Shown here one piece after another: positions 44,715-54,544 of a stretch of DNA of 64,000 bases. The translations under genes and the position numbers were made by a program. A model generated the notes under the pieces. The model searched no databases and was not told the DNA's origin. It worked only from the letters and a program-made list of their open reading frames with translations. Numbering within the stretch: position 1 is the first letter of the stretch; each line of letters starts with the position of its first letter. The DNA is taken from the NCBI RefSeq assembly GCF_025934275.1, contig NZ_JAICYI010000006.1:1-64000 (forward strand), read 5' to 3'. This stretch comes from Phenylobacterium sp. (lineage in GTDB: Bacteria; Pseudomonadota; Alphaproteobacteria; Caulobacterales; Caulobacteraceae).

Positions 44715-45038
44715 TTGAAGGATCTGAACGCGATCATGAAGCAGGCGCAGGCCATGCAGCAGAAGCTGGCCGAGGCGCAGGCGAAGCTCGCCGAGATGGA
44801 GGTGGAGGGGACGTCCGGCGGCGGCATGGTCAAGCTGGTCCTGAAGGGCACCGGCGAGCTCGCGCGCGTCGACATCGACGAGAGCCTGATGGCGCCGGGC
44901 GAGGCTGAGGTGGTGGCCGACCTGGTGGTCGCCGCCCACGCCGACGCCAAGCGCAAGCTCGACGCCGAGCAGCAGGAGCTGATGAAGCAGGCGGCCGGCC
45001 CCTTCGCCGGCATGCCCGGCATGCCGAAGCTGTTCTAG
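44715..45038 (+). CDS. nucleoid-associated protein, YbaB/EbfC family
   Basis: 107 residues from a TTG three bases after dnaX. The family pattern is clear: KDLNAIMKQAQAMQQKLAEA coiled coil, a small beta-sheet (VEGTSGGGMVKLVLKGTGEL), and the Met/Gly/Pro end AGMPGMPKLF. Dimers bind DNA as tweezers. The conserved order dnaX-ybaB-recR and the very tight spacing show a translationally coupled operon. Confidence 0.95.
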   Translation: MKDLNAIMKQAQAMQQKLAEAQAKLAEMEVEGTSGGGMVKLVLKGTGELARVDIDESLMAPGEAEVVADLVVAAHADAKRKLDAEQQELMKQAAGPFAGMPGMPKLF

Positions 45039-45641
45039 TTGGCCCAATCCGCCGGACCCGAGATCGAGCGGCTGATCGCCCTGCTCGCGAAGCTGCCCGG
45101 GCTCGGGCCGCGCTCGGCGCGGCGCGCCGCCCTGGCGCTGCTCAAGCGCCGCGACCAGCTCCTGGCCCCGCTCGCCGACGCGCTCGCCGAGGCCGCAGCG
45201 CGGGTGAAGACCTGCCACCTCTGCGGCGCGCTGGACACCCAGGATCCCTGCGCGATCTGCGCCGATCCCGGCCGCGACGGCGCGCTGATCTGCGTGGTCG
45301 AGGAGGTGGGGGCGCTCTGGGCCATGGAGCGCGCCGGCGCGTTCCGCGGCCGCTACCACGTGCTGGGCGGCCTGCTCTCGGCCCTCGACGGCGTAGGGCC
45401 CGAGGCGCTGCGCATCGGCCCGCTGGTGGCGCGAGCCGCGGGCGAGGAGGTCCGCGAAGTCATCCTGGCGCTGCCGGCGACGGTCGACGGCCAGACCACC
45501 GCGCATTACCTGGCCGAGCGGCTGGCGAACACCGGCGTCGCAGTGACCATGCTGGCCCGCGGCGTGCCGGTCGGCGGCGAGCTCGACTGGCTCGACGACG
45601 GCACCATCGCCCAGGCGTTGCGGGCCCGCCGGCCGGCTTGA
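45039..45641 (+). CDS. recR: recombination protein RecR
   Basis: 200 residues from a TTG directly adjoining the preceding stop (TAGTTG), so translation must be coupled. Helix-hairpin-helix ([18 protein letters not shown]), a four-cysteine zinc finger ([16 protein letters not shown]), and a Toprim domain ([37 protein letters not shown]) are present. It works with RecF/RecO to load RecA at gaps. Confidence 0.97.
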   Translation: MAQSAGPEIERLIALLAKLPGLGPRSARRAALALLKRRDQLLAPLADALAEAAARVKTCHLCGALDTQDPCAICADPGRDGALICVVEEVGALWAMERAGAFRGRYHVLGGLLSALDGVGPEALRIGPLVARAAGEEVREVILALPATVDGQTTAHYLAERLANTGVAVTMLARGVPVGGELDWLDDGTIAQALRARRPA

Positions 45642-45685
45642 GCGCCGCAGTGGCCCCGACTCGCCGGGCAAGCTAAGAACGCAGC

Positions 45686-46903
45686 ATGAACCTGCTGCTG
45701 ATTCTCGCGCTGCTCGCCGGCGCTTCGACCGTAGCCGCGCTCGCCTGGGGGCTGCGCGAGCGCTCCCGCGCCAAGCTCGCCGAGGCCAGGATCGGGCTCC
45801 TGCAGGAGCAGGCGCGGATGGTGGAGGCGCAGGCCGCCCGCTCCGCCGAGAGCGTCGCCGAGGCGATCCTGAAACGGAACGAGGAAGTCCAGGCGAGCCG
45901 CGAGCAGCTGGCGCAGGCCAAGCTGGAGGCGCAGCTCAAGCCGGTCGCGGAGACGCTGCAGAGATACCAGGAACAACTGGCGGCGGTGGAGAAGGCCCGC
46001 GCCGAAGACGCCGGCGGCCTGAAGGCCCAGATCACGGCCCTGCTGCAGGCCTCGACGGCGACCCAGGAGGAGGCGCGCAAGCTCTCGGCGGCGCTTCGGC
46101 GCGGGGCGGGCGTGCAGGGCCGCTGGGGCGAGCAGACGCTGCGCAACGTGCTGGAGGCGGCGGGGCTCTCGCATCGCTACGACTTCGAGGAGCAGGCCTC
46201 CACCGACACCGACGAGGGGCGGCGGCGGCCGGATGTCACCGTGCGCCTGCCGGGCGGAGCGGTGTTCGTGATCGACGCCAAGTGCTCGCTGAACGCCTTT
46301 CTCGAGCTGCAGGAGGCGACCGACGAGACCGCGCGCGCGGCGGCGCTCGCCCGCCACGTGCAGAGCGTGCGCGGCCACATCCAGGGGCTCTCGGCCAGGG
46401 CCTACTGGGACCAGTTCGAGGCCTCGCCGGACTTCGTGGCGATGTTCGTGCCCGGCGATTCCATGCTGGCCGCCGCCCTCGACCAGGCGCCGGAGCTGAT
46501 GACGGAGGCCATGGACCGGCGGGTGGTGATCGTCACCCCCTCGACGCTGTTCGCGCTCTGCAAGGCGGTGGCCTATGGCTGGCGGGTAGAGGAGCAGGCG
46601 GCCAACGCCCGGCTCGTCGCCGACCTCGGGCGCGAGCTCTACAAGCGCATCGCGGTGATGGGCGGCCACGCCGGCTCGGTCGGCAAGGCGTTGGAGGCGG
46701 CGGTCTCGCGTTACAACCAGTTCGTGGGCTCGCTGGAGAGCCAGGTGCTGACCCAGGCCCGCCGCTTCGAGGAGCTGAAGGTCGACCACGAAGCCCGCGA
46801 GGTCGCCGAGCTGCAGCCGGTCGAGACGGCGGTCAGGCCGCTGAGCAAGCTCGGCAAACCCGATGCGCCGCCGGTGCGGCTGGTGGCCGGCGACGAGAGC
46901 TGA
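45686..46903 (+). CDS. rmuC: DNA recombination protein RmuC family
   Basis: 405 residues. One N-terminal membrane helix ([20 protein letters not shown]) is followed by a long coiled coil (about 25-140) and the RmuC nuclease-like domain (about 150-350). The diagnostic segments are [42 protein letters not shown], and [12 protein letters not shown]. It limits inversion-type recombination at inverted repeats in E. coli. It lies between recR and def on the same strand. Confidence 0.94.
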   Translation: MNLLLILALLAGASTVAALAWGLRERSRAKLAEARIGLLQEQARMVEAQAARSAESVAEAILKRNEEVQASREQLAQAKLEAQLKPVAETLQRYQEQLAAVEKARAEDAGGLKAQITALLQASTATQEEARKLSAALRRGAGVQGRWGEQTLRNVLEAAGLSHRYDFEEQASTDTDEGRRRPDVTVRLPGGAVFVIDAKCSLNAFLELQEATDETARAAALARHVQSVRGHIQGLSARAYWDQFEASPDFVAMFVPGDSMLAAALDQAPELMTEAMDRRVVIVTPSTLFALCKAVAYGWRVEEQAANARLVADLGRELYKRIAVMGGHAGSVGKALEAAVSRYNQFVGSLESQVLTQARRFEELKVDHEAREVAELQPVETAVRPLSKLGKPDAPPVRLVAGDES

Positions 46904-46958
46904 GACTGCGGGCTCGCGCCAACTTGACGGTCGGTACCCAGCCTCCTACCTCGCTGGC

Positions 46959-47468
46959 ATGGCGATCCGTGAAATCCTCGTCGTCCCGAACCCGGTCCTG
47001 AAGGAGGTCTCCGCGCCCGTCGAGCGCGTCGATGACGAGCTGCGGGCGCTGATGGACGACATGCTGGAGACCATGTACGCGGCGCCCGGCATCGGCCTCG
47101 CCGCCATCCAGGTGGGCGTGCCGAAGCGGGTGATCGTCATGGACATCGCCCGCGACGGCGAGGAGAAGCAGCCGCGCTTTTTCGCCAATCCCGAGATCCT
47201 CTGGGCCTCCGAGGAGACCGCGCCCTACGAGGAGGGCTGCCTCTCGGTGCCGGAGATCTACGACGAGGTGGAGCGGCCGGCGCGCGTGAAGATCCGCTAC
47301 CTCGACTATCGGGGCGAGACGGTCGAGGAGGACGCCGAGGGCCTGTTCGCCGTCTGCATCCAGCATGAGATGGACCATCTCGACGGGGTGCTGTTCATCG
47401 ACCACCTGTCGCGGCTGAAGCGCGAGCAGGCCATCAAGAAGGTCAAGAAGCAGGCCAAGGCGGCCTGA
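46959..47468 (+). CDS. def: peptide deformylase
   Basis: 169 residues. It removes the N-formyl group from nascent proteins. The three motifs are complete: [18 protein letters not shown], and QHEMDHLDG, which supply the Cys and two His metal ligands and the catalytic Glu. The Lys-rich C-terminal tail is typical for alphaproteobacteria. fmt, which adds the formyl group to initiator tRNA, lies downstream, split from def by a lipoprotein gene on the other strand. Confidence 0.97.
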   Translation: MAIREILVVPNPVLKEVSAPVERVDDELRALMDDMLETMYAAPGIGLAAIQVGVPKRVIVMDIARDGEEKQPRFFANPEILWASEETAPYEEGCLSVPEIYDEVERPARVKIRYLDYRGETVEEDAEGLFAVCIQHEMDHLDGVLFIDHLSRLKREQAIKKVKKQAKAA

Positions 47469-47480
47469 TCGCCTCGAACG

Positions 47481-47843
47481 CTACTGGCCGCTCTTTTCTC
47501 CCGAGGCGGAGTTCGTGTCCTCATCCTTGTGGCGCTTGGAGGCGTCCTTCACCGAGGAGCCGAGCTCCTTCAGCGAAGCCTTGAGATCGCCTGCGGCCTT
47601 CTTGACTTCCGGGTCCTTGGCGATGGCCTTCAGGTCCTTCCCGCTCTTGGCGGCGCTCGTCTTGATGTCGGCACCGAGCTTCTTGGCGTCCGCCTTGACC
47701 TCCTGGCCGGCCTGATCGCCGCTGGACTTCACGTCGGCGGCGGCGGACTTGGTGTCGGCCTGGGTCTTCTGCTGGTCGGCCTTGCTGCAGGCCCCGACGG
47801 CCAGCAGCAGGCCGAGGAACGATGCGGTGAGGAGCGTACGCAT
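47481..47843 (-). CDS. small Lys/Ala/Asp-rich lipoprotein
   Basis: 120 residues from [11 protein letters not shown]. The lipobox is LAVGAC, with the lipidated Cys at residue 19. The mature part is a long, very hydrophilic helix with repeated K/A/D blocks ([30 protein letters not shown]), resembling LEA or apolipophorin-like coiled proteins. An envelope stress or structural role is possible but not shown. It interrupts the def-fmt pair, being convergent with def and divergent from fmt. Confidence 0.8.
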   Translation of the reverse strand: MRTLLTASFLGLLLAVGACSKADQQKTQADTKSAAADVKSSGDQAGQEVKADAKKLGADIKTSAAKSGKDLKAIAKDPEVKKAAGDLKASLKELGSSVKDASKRHKDEDTNSASGEKSGQ

Positions 47844-47941
47844 GGCGGCAAGCCTCCGTCGGGTCGCCTGTGCAACCGCCAAGCTTTACGGCAGGTTCCG
47901 GCGTTTTGCGCAAGTCGGCCGTCCCGGCTAGAGGACGGCGC

Positions 47942-48868
47942 ATGCGGCTCGCTTTCCTCGGCACCCCCGACTTCGCGGTGGCTTCGCTCCGGCGGATCGT
48001 CGAGGCGGGATTCGAGGTGGCCTGCGTCTATTCCCAGCCGCCGGCGCCGCGCGGCCGCGGCCACGAGCTAAGGCCCTCGCCGGCGCACGCCTTCGCGGGG
48101 GCACACGGCCTCCCGGTCCGCACGCCCGCCTCGATGCGGGATCCGGCCGAGGTCGCGGCCTTCCGGGCGCTCGGGCTCGACGCGGCGGTGGTCGTCGCGT
48201 TCGGCCAGATCCTGCCCCGGGAGGTGCTGGAGGCGCCGACGCTGGGCGCCTTCAACCTGCACGGCTCGCTGCTGCCCAGGTGGCGGGGCGCCGCGCCCAT
48301 CCAGCGGGCGATCATGGCCGGCGACGCGGTGACCGGGGTTCAGGTCATGCGGATGACCGAGGGGCTCGACGAAGGCCCGATTCTCGCCACGCAAACCTTG
48401 CGCATCGGTCCGCTCGACACCGCCGGAACGTTGCACGACCGCATGGCCGAAGCCGGCGCCGAGCTCCTGGTCCGCACGCTCCACGCCCTCGAGCGCGGCG
48501 AGGCCAGGGAGACGCCGCAGGCGTCCGACGGCGTCACCTATGCGAAGAAGATCCGCCCCAGGGAGGCGCGCATCGACTGGACCCGGCCGGGCGCCGAGGT
48601 GGATCGCAAGATCCGCGGCCTCTCGCCCGCGCCGGGGGCCTGGTTCGAGCTCCCCACCGACCGAGGACCGGTGCGCGTGAAGGCGCTGCTTTCGGCGAAC
48701 GAGGACGGCGACGGCGCGCCGGGCGAGGTGCTGGACGAGGCGCTGCTGGTCGCCTGCGGGTCGGGCGCGGTGCGGCTGCTTCGGGTGCAGCGCGAAGGCC
48801 GCGCGGCGCAGGACGCGGAGGCTTTCCTGCGCGGCCAGTCGGTCGCAGCTGGCGAGAGGCTCGGCTGA
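47942..48868 (+). CDS. fmt: methionyl-tRNA formyltransferase
   Basis: 308 residues. It formylates initiator Met-tRNA using 10-formyl-tetrahydrofolate. The N-terminal catalytic domain starts [18 protein letters not shown] and holds [20 protein letters not shown] with the catalytic Asn/His; the folate-binding [13 protein letters not shown] follows. A C-terminal tRNA-binding domain (from about residue 205) is complete. Its stop overlaps the truA start (TGATG). Confidence 0.97.
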   Translation: MRLAFLGTPDFAVASLRRIVEAGFEVACVYSQPPAPRGRGHELRPSPAHAFAGAHGLPVRTPASMRDPAEVAAFRALGLDAAVVVAFGQILPREVLEAPTLGAFNLHGSLLPRWRGAAPIQRAIMAGDAVTGVQVMRMTEGLDEGPILATQTLRIGPLDTAGTLHDRMAEAGAELLVRTLHALERGEARETPQASDGVTYAKKIRPREARIDWTRPGAEVDRKIRGLSPAPGAWFELPTDRGPVRVKALLSANEDGDGAPGEVLDEALLVACGSGAVRLLRVQREGRAAQDAEAFLRGQSVAAGERLG

Positions 48869-49614
48869 TGCCGCGCTACCGGCTGCTGATCGAGTATGAC
48901 GGGCGGCCCTACCACGGCTTCCAGGCGCAGGGGGAGCTGCCGTCGATCCAGGGCTCCATCGAGCGGGCCGTGAAGGGCTTCTGCGGCGAGGCGCTGCGCC
49001 TCCAGGCCGCCGGCCGCACCGACGCGGGGGTTCACGCCACCGGCCAGGTCGTCCACGTCGATCTTGCGAAGGCCTGGAAGGCCGAGGTCGTCCGCGACGC
49101 CCTGAACGCCCACCTCGTCCCCGAGCCGATCGTCGTCCTGGAGGCCGCGGTGGCGCCGGAGGGCTGGCACGCCCGCTTCTCGGCGACCAGGCGGCGCTAC
49201 CGCTACCGCATCCTCAACCGCCGCAGCCCGCCGGCGCTCGACCAGGGCCGCGTCTGGCATGTGAAAAAGCCGCTGGACGCCGAGGCGATGCATGCCGCCG
49301 CGCAGGTCCTCGTGGGCCATCACGACTTCACCACCTTCCGCGACCTTGCCTGCCAGGCCAAGTCGCCGATGAAGACCCTCGATGTGGCGGCCGTGCGCCG
49401 CGAGGGCGAGCAGGTGTTGCTGGAGTTCGCCTCGCGCTCCTTCCTGCACCGCCAGGTCCGCTCGATGACCGGCTCGCTCGCCGAAGTCGGGACCGGCCGC
49501 TGGAGCGCGGATGACCTGGCGGCCGCGCTCGAGGCGCGCGACCGCAAGGCCTGCGGGCCGGTGGCGCCGGCCGATGGGCTTTATCTGAGCGGGGTGGAGT
49601 ACGAGACGACCTAG
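48868..49614 (+). CDS. truA: tRNA pseudouridine(38-40) synthase
   Basis: 248 residues. It modifies the anticodon stem of several tRNAs. Diagnostic segments are [18 protein letters not shown], the catalytic Asp in [25 protein letters not shown], and [15 protein letters not shown]. It is coupled to fmt by an overlapping start, the usual fmt-truA order of alphaproteobacteria, where dapE commonly follows. Here a flavin oxidase gene intervenes. Confidence 0.97.
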   Translation: MPRYRLLIEYDGRPYHGFQAQGELPSIQGSIERAVKGFCGEALRLQAAGRTDAGVHATGQVVHVDLAKAWKAEVVRDALNAHLVPEPIVVLEAAVAPEGWHARFSATRRRYRYRILNRRSPPALDQGRVWHVKKPLDAEAMHAAAQVLVGHHDFTTFRDLACQAKSPMKTLDVAAVRREGEQVLLEFASRSFLHRQVRSMTGSLAEVGTGRWSADDLAAALEARDRKACGPVAPADGLYLSGVEYETT

Positions 49615-49759
49615 CGTGGTCCGGCGTGGCCGCGGCTTCCCGGATCTTCGCCGACCGCTCGTCATGTCCCTCGAACCGCTTGTCCCTGCGCCCTGCCGTT
49701 CGTCCCAGCCGGTTCTCGCGCCGGCCCATGGACCTGGAAGGTGACGGGGCGCTGCGGCC

Positions 49760-51559
49760 ATGCTCCGTCCGATCGATCAGCCGGAGCCTGCCCGCATGAC
49801 ACGCCGCACCTTCCTGGGCGCCAGCGCCGCCCTCGCCGCCTCGGCGGCGTTGCCCGCGACCGGGGCCCGCGCCGACCCGCGCGAATCGAGGGTGCGCGCC
49901 GGCGCGCCCGGGTGGCCTGGGCCCGCCGACTGGGAGGGGCTGAACCGGCTGGTCGGCGGCACGCTGTCGCCCGTCGCCATGCCCGACCTCGCCGATCCCG
50001 CCATCCGCAAGCTCGTGGCCGATCCGTTCTGGATCGGCGAGCATCCGGCGCTGACCCAGAGCTCGGGTTGGCTGGACGCCTGGCGATCCGCGCCCAGCCG
50101 CTACGTCGTCGCCGCCCGCTCCGCCCAGGACGTGGCCCAGGCGGTCCGTTTCGCCCGCGCCCACAATCTGCGCCTGGTCGTCCGCGGCGGCGGCCACAGC
50201 TACCTCGGCCAGTCCAATGTCCCCGACAGCCTGATGGTCTGGACGCGGCGGATGGACCAGATCGCCGTCCACGACGCCTTCCGGCCCAAGGGCTCGAGCG
50301 CCGCGCCGGTCCCGGCGGTGTCGGTCGGCGCCGGCGCCATCTGGCTCCGCGCCTACCAGGCCGTGAGCGTGGGGGCGGGGCGCTACGTTCAGGGCGGCGG
50401 CTGCACCACAGTGGGGGTTGCGGGCCTGGTCCAGGGCAACGGCTTCGGCTCCTTTTCCAAGCGCTACGGGACCGTGGGCGCGAGCCTGCTGGAGGCCGAG
50501 ATCGTGACGGCGGACGGGCAAGTGCGGGTGGTCAACCGCGCCCGCGAGCCCGACCTCTTCTGGGCCCTGAAGGGCGGCGGCGGCGGGACCTGGGGCGTCG
50601 TCACCCGCGTGACGCTCGCCACCCACGAGCTGCCGCAGACGGTGGGCGGCCTCAATCTCACCATACGCGCGAAATCGGACGAGGCTTTTCGGCGGCTCCT
50701 CGCGCGCTTCGTCGACCATTACGCCACGCACCTCTTCAATCCGCACTGGGGCGAGACCGTGCACGCCCGCCCGGACAATCGGCTCGAGGTCACCATGGTG
50801 TTCCAGGACCTGACGCAGGCCGAGGCGCGGGGAGCCTGGGCGCCCCTGACCGCCTTCTGCGACGCGAGCCCCGGCGATTACGAGGGCCAGAAAGCGCTCC
50901 TCGGCCTGGCCATCCCGGCGCGGGGCTTCTGGGACGCGGATTTCATGAAAGCGCATCTGCCGATCGCCATCCGGCCCGATCCGGAACCGGGCGCGAAGCC
51001 CAGCGACTTCTGGTGGGCGGGCGATTCCGATCAGATCGGCGCCTTTTGGGCCGCCTACAGGTCCGCCTGGCTCCCGCAGTCGCTGCTGAAGCCGCAGAAC
51101 CAGGCGCGGCTGGTCGACGCCTGGTTCGCCGCCAGCCGCCACGCCGAGGCGAGCTTCCACTTCAACAAGGGGATCGCCGGGGCGCCGCCCGAGGCGGTGG
51201 CCCGGGCTCGCGACACCGCCACCAATCCCGCCGTCGCCGACGCCTTTGCGCTCTGCATCATCGCCGCTGCGGCCGGTCCGGCCTTCCCCGGATTTCCGCA
51301 GCCCGACATGACGCGGCTCGCGGCCGGCCGCGCCCGCGTCCATGCAGCGATGGACGAGATGCTGAGGTGCGCGCCGGGGGCGGGCTCCTACGTCAACGAG
51401 ACGGACTGGTTCCAGGCCGACTGGCAGCGGGCCTTCTGGGGCCCGAACTATCCGAGGCTGCTCGCCGTCAAGCGCCGCTACGACCCGACGGGCCTGTTCA
51501 CGGTGCACCACGGCGTGGGCAGCGAAGGCTGGTCCGCGGACGGGTTCACCCGGGGCTAG
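49760..51559 (+). CDS. Tat-exported FAD-linked oxidoreductase, BBE type
   Basis: From MTRRTFLGAS (ATG at 49796) it has 587 residues; the frame's first ATG adds 12. The N-terminus is a twin-arginine signal (TRRTFLGAS, hydrophobic stretch, cleavage near GARADP). A PCMH-type FAD domain carries both covalent flavin anchors of berberine-bridge-like enzymes: H134 in GGGHSYLGQS and C203 in QGGGCTTVGVAG. The C-terminal BBE segment (WQRAFWGPNYPRLLAVKRRY) is intact. Such enzymes oxidise sugars or aromatic alcohols with O2; the substrate is unknown. It is placed between truA and dapE and ends in CTAG shared with dapE. Confidence 0.9.
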   Translation: MLRPIDQPEPARMTRRTFLGASAALAASAALPATGARADPRESRVRAGAPGWPGPADWEGLNRLVGGTLSPVAMPDLADPAIRKLVADPFWIGEHPALTQSSGWLDAWRSAPSRYVVAARSAQDVAQAVRFARAHNLRLVVRGGGHSYLGQSNVPDSLMVWTRRMDQIAVHDAFRPKGSSAAPVPAVSVGAGAIWLRAYQAVSVGAGRYVQGGGCTTVGVAGLVQGNGFGSFSKRYGTVGASLLEAEIVTADGQVRVVNRAREPDLFWALKGGGGGTWGVVTRVTLATHELPQTVGGLNLTIRAKSDEAFRRLLARFVDHYATHLFNPHWGETVHARPDNRLEVTMVFQDLTQAEARGAWAPLTAFCDASPGDYEGQKALLGLAIPARGFWDADFMKAHLPIAIRPDPEPGAKPSDFWWAGDSDQIGAFWAAYRSAWLPQSLLKPQNQARLVDAWFAASRHAEASFHFNKGIAGAPPEAVARARDTATNPAVADAFALCIIAAAAGPAFPGFPQPDMTRLAAGRARVHAAMDEMLRCAPGAGSYVNETDWFQADWQRAFWGPNYPRLLAVKRRYDPTGLFTVHHGVGSEGWSADGFTRG

Positions 51560-52698
51560 CCGAACGTCTCGAAGTACCGCGCGATCAGCCGCTCGTAGAC
51601 CTTCTGCAACAGCGCGATCTCGGCCACCGGCGTGCGCTCGTCGACCTGGTGCATGGTGGTCCCGACGAGGCCGAGCTCGACCACCGGACAGAGCGCGCGA
51701 ATGAAGCGGGCGTCGGAGGTGCCGCCGGAGGTGGAGAGCTCGGGCGCTCGCCCCGCCACCTCGCGCACGGCTTCCGCGGCGATGTCGGTGAAGCGGCCGG
51801 GCTCGGTGAGGAAGGCCTCGCCGGAGATCTGCGGCGTGACCTTCACCGAGCACCTCGTCCCCTCACAGGCGGCCTGCGCCTCGTCGTCGATCCAGGCGGC
51901 CAGCGCCGCGCCGGCGTGGCTCGGATTGAAGCGGATGTTGAGGCGGGCGCGGGCCACGGCCGGGATCACGTTGGTCGCCGTGTTCGGGACCTCGATCCAG
52001 GTGACTTCGAGGTTGGACGGCTGGAACTCCGGATAGCCCTCGTCGAGCTTGCGCGCCTGCAGCGCTGACAGGATGCGGATCAGCACCGGCGTGGGATTGG
52101 CCGCCCGCTGCGGATAGGCGACGTGGCCCTGGATTCCCACGACCTCGATCTCGGCGTTGATGGAGCCGCGCCGGCCCACCTTGATCATGTCGCCCAACGC
52201 CTCCGACGACGTGGGCTCGCCGACCACGCAATGGTCCACCGCCTCGCCCTCGGCGATCAGCGCTTCGACGACCTTCCTCGTGCCGTGAGTGGCCACCCCC
52301 TCCTCGTCGCCGGTGATCAGGAACGAGAGCGAACCCGTCACCTGGCCCGCTTCGATGGCGTTTGCGGCGGCGGCGGCGAAGGCGGCGATGGCGCTCTTCA
52401 TGTCGACGGCGCCCCGCCCGATCAACACGCCGTCGACCACCTCGGCGGCGAAGGCGTCCCTCGACCAGGCGGCCTGATCGCCCACCGGAACCACGTCGGT
52501 GTGGCCGGCGAAGCAGAGATTGGGCCGCGCCGTGCCGTAGCGGGCGTAGAGGTTCTCGATCTGGCCGAACCGCATCCGGCGGCAGGAGAAGCCGACCCGC
52601 TGGAGCGTCCGCTCGACGAGATCCATGGCCCCGCCGTCGGCCGGGGCGACCGACGGCTTGCGGATCAGCTCGCGGGTCAGGTTGACGGCGTCGATCAA
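51556..52698 (-). CDS. dapE: succinyl-diaminopimelate desuccinylase
   Basis: 380 residues from a TTG start (AGGG eight bases before). A two-zinc M20 peptidase-fold enzyme of the lysine/diaminopimelate pathway. Visible are CFAGHTDVVPVG and GAVDMKSAIAAF (metal ligands), the catalytic ITGDEEG, WIEVPNTATNVIPAVARA in the dimerisation domain, and the C-terminal STSGGTSDARF with the last His in GTTMHQVDE. dapD, the enzyme two steps earlier, lies 1.8 kb upstream on the same strand. The stop codon overlaps that of the BBE oxidase. Confidence 0.96.
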   Translation of the reverse strand: MIDAVNLTRELIRKPSVAPADGGAMDLVERTLQRVGFSCRRMRFGQIENLYARYGTARPNLCFAGHTDVVPVGDQAAWSRDAFAAEVVDGVLIGRGAVDMKSAIAAFAAAAANAIEAGQVTGSLSFLITGDEEGVATHGTRKVVEALIAEGEAVDHCVVGEPTSSEALGDMIKVGRRGSINAEIEVVGIQGHVAYPQRAANPTPVLIRILSALQARKLDEGYPEFQPSNLEVTWIEVPNTATNVIPAVARARLNIRFNPSHAGAALAAWIDDEAQAACEGTRCSVKVTPQISGEAFLTEPGRFTDIAAEAVREVAGRAPELSTSGGTSDARFIRALCPVVELGLVGTTMHQVDERTPVAEIALLQKVYERLIARYFETFG

Positions 52699-52757
52699 GC
52701 TCGAACCCTGGCTGTGCAGTTCCTAAGTGAGGGCTGTCCTAGCCTAACGGAGCGCCA

Positions 52758-53228
52758 ATGCCCAAGATCGAGATCGACAAGGCTCGGCGGATCGAAGGCT
52801 CCGGCTACCCGCCGCCGCTCGATCAGCCATGCAATGACCAGTGGGCGCACCAGCTCGGCGATGTGGCGGGGCTCAGCCAGTTCGGCGTCAACCTGACCCG
52901 CCTGTCTCCCGGCGCCTGGACCTCGCAGCGGCACTGGCACACCCACGAGGACGAGTTCGTCTGGATCCTCGAAGGCGAGGTGGTGCTGGTCGAAGACGCG
53001 GGCGAGACGGTCCTGTGCGCCGGCGATTGCGCGGGCTGGAAGGCGGCGGTCGCCGACGGCCATCACTTGCAGAATCGCTCCGGGCGGGAGGCGGTGATCC
53101 TGGAGATCGGCAGCCGCTTCCCCGACGTCGACGGCTGCGACTACCCGGACCTGGACATGGTGGCCAAGCCCCGCGAGGACTTCTACCGCCACCGAGACGG
53201 GTCGCCCTATCCAAAGAAGGCGAGGTGA
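52758..53228 (+). CDS. cupin-domain protein, first of a tandem pair
   Basis: 156 residues, a single beta-barrel cupin. The metal motif 1 is HWHTHEDEFVWILEGEV (two His, Glu) and motif 2 is DGHHLQNRS. A metal-dependent sugar- or small-molecule-handling role is typical; no specific substrate can be given. The second cupin begins seven bases after its stop and aligns along most of its length. The pair lies between dapE and the GNAT gene on the opposite strand. Confidence 0.9.
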   Translation: MPKIEIDKARRIEGSGYPPPLDQPCNDQWAHQLGDVAGLSQFGVNLTRLSPGAWTSQRHWHTHEDEFVWILEGEVVLVEDAGETVLCAGDCAGWKAAVADGHHLQNRSGREAVILEIGSRFPDVDGCDYPDLDMVAKPREDFYRHRDGSPYPKKAR

Positions 53229-53234
53229 GCGGCC

Positions 53235-53666
53235 ATGCCGAAGATCGATATCGAAAACGCCGCGGTCCGGATCGGGACGAGCTACCCGGCGCCGCATGAC
53301 GCGCCTTGCCGCGCGCGCGAACGCCGCCGACTGGGAGACGCCGCCGGCCTGACGCAGTTCGGAGTCAACCTCCTCCGGCTCGCGCCCGGCGTCTGGTCGT
53401 CGCAGCGCCACTGGCATTCGGCCGAGGACGAGTTCGCCTGGGTGCTGCAGGGGGAGGTGGTGCTGGTGGAGGACGAGGGCGAGACGATCCTGCGCGCGGG
53501 CGACTGCGCCGGCTGGAAGGCGGGCGCGCCGAACGGTCATTGCCTGCAGAACCGCTCCGCCGCCGACGCGGTCGTTCTGGAGGTCGGAACCCGCCTGGAG
53601 ACCGATCGCTGCACCTACCCGGACATCGGCATGGTCGCCGACGAAAAGGGAATGCGGCCGGAGTAG
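53235..53666 (+). CDS. cupin-domain protein, second of a tandem pair
   Basis: 143 residues, paralogous to the preceding gene: both have PKIxI at the start, LTQFGVNLLRLAPG here against LSQFGVNLTRLSPG, and the cupin motif HWHSAEDEFAWVLQGEV. Motif 1 lacks one histidine of the first copy (Ser-Ala for Thr-His) and motif 2 is NGHCLQNRS, so metal binding may differ. Local duplication is the simplest origin. Confidence 0.88.
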   Translation: MPKIDIENAAVRIGTSYPAPHDAPCRARERRRLGDAAGLTQFGVNLLRLAPGVWSSQRHWHSAEDEFAWVLQGEVVLVEDEGETILRAGDCAGWKAGAPNGHCLQNRSAADAVVLEVGTRLETDRCTYPDIGMVADEKGMRPE

Positions 53667-53711
53667 GCCTGAGTGAGCGCGCCGGCCCAGACGAGCGTGA
53701 GCCGTCGCGGG

Positions 53712-54497
53712 TTAGGAAGCCTGTCGTTTCGCCGAGGCGCTGGAATCGTCCAACATCCAGACAGGGAGGTCCGCGACGAGTTCGAAGCCCAGGCTTGCGT
53801 AGAGCGGCCGGCCCGCTTCGGTGGCGCCCAGGTGGAAGCGGGCCACGCCCCGGCGCCGATAGTCGTCGATCACCTGGCTCAGCAGGGCGCGGCCGACGCC
53901 CTTGCGCTGGTGCTCGGGTGGCGTGGCCATGAGTGTGATCCCCGCCGTGTCGCCCGTCGGGGTCACCGAGACGGTGCACAGGGGGCCTCCGTCGCCCCAG
54001 GCGATATAGGTCTCCACGCCCGAGGTCTCGGTCATGCTGACCTCGATGCACCTGGCGATGACGCCGCGCGGCTCGCCGAAAGCGGCCGCGATGAGATCGC
54101 CGGCGACGCCGACCAGCTCCGGGCCGAGCGCGCGGACGATCTTCATGCGGCGGCTCGGTTGAACAGGAACATCCGGGCGAAGCACCATGAGCGGCGCGGC
54201 GCCGACGGCGGTGAGGCCCAGCCGCGTCGCGACCGGCGCAAGGTGCTGCGCCACATGGGGGCTCATGGTCGCCATGAGCGGCCGATGCCGTTCTTTCGCC
54301 CGCGCCACCGATCGAATGAGGAACCCCGCGACGTCGGGATCGGGGCCAAGGATCAGCCTGTTATGGTCGGCCAGGGGCTCGTCGGTGAGGCCCAGAATGC
54401 AGTTCCGGGTCATATGCAGCTCGATCCCAGGCGCCGCGTGCATCTGCGCGGCGAGGGCGCGGACGCAAAGCTGGATCAGCTCTTCGGCCTCATCCAT
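53712..54497 (-). CDS. GNAT-family N-acetyltransferase with extra N-terminal domain
   Basis: 261 residues from MDEAEELIQL. The C-terminal half (about 130-250) is a GNAT fold with the acetyl-CoA loop PPEHQRKGVGRALLS and the following YASLGFELV. The N-terminal half (about 1-120; IELHMTRNCILGLTDEPLAD, then SPHVAQHLAPVATRLG) is a separate helical/beta region not recognised. Substrate unknown. It is read in the same direction as dapD and separates dapD from dapE together with the cupin pair. Confidence 0.85.
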   Translation of the reverse strand: MDEAEELIQLCVRALAAQMHAAPGIELHMTRNCILGLTDEPLADHNRLILGPDPDVAGFLIRSVARAKERHRPLMATMSPHVAQHLAPVATRLGLTAVGAAPLMVLRPDVPVQPSRRMKIVRALGPELVGVAGDLIAAAFGEPRGVIARCIEVSMTETSGVETYIAWGDGGPLCTVSVTPTGDTAGITLMATPPEHQRKGVGRALLSQVIDDYRRRGVARFHLGATEAGRPLYASLGFELVADLPVWMLDDSSASAKRQAS

Positions 54498-54544
54498 AGG
54501 CGGGCCCTCACCCGAGCTTCTCCCGCAAGCGACGGAGATGCCTG

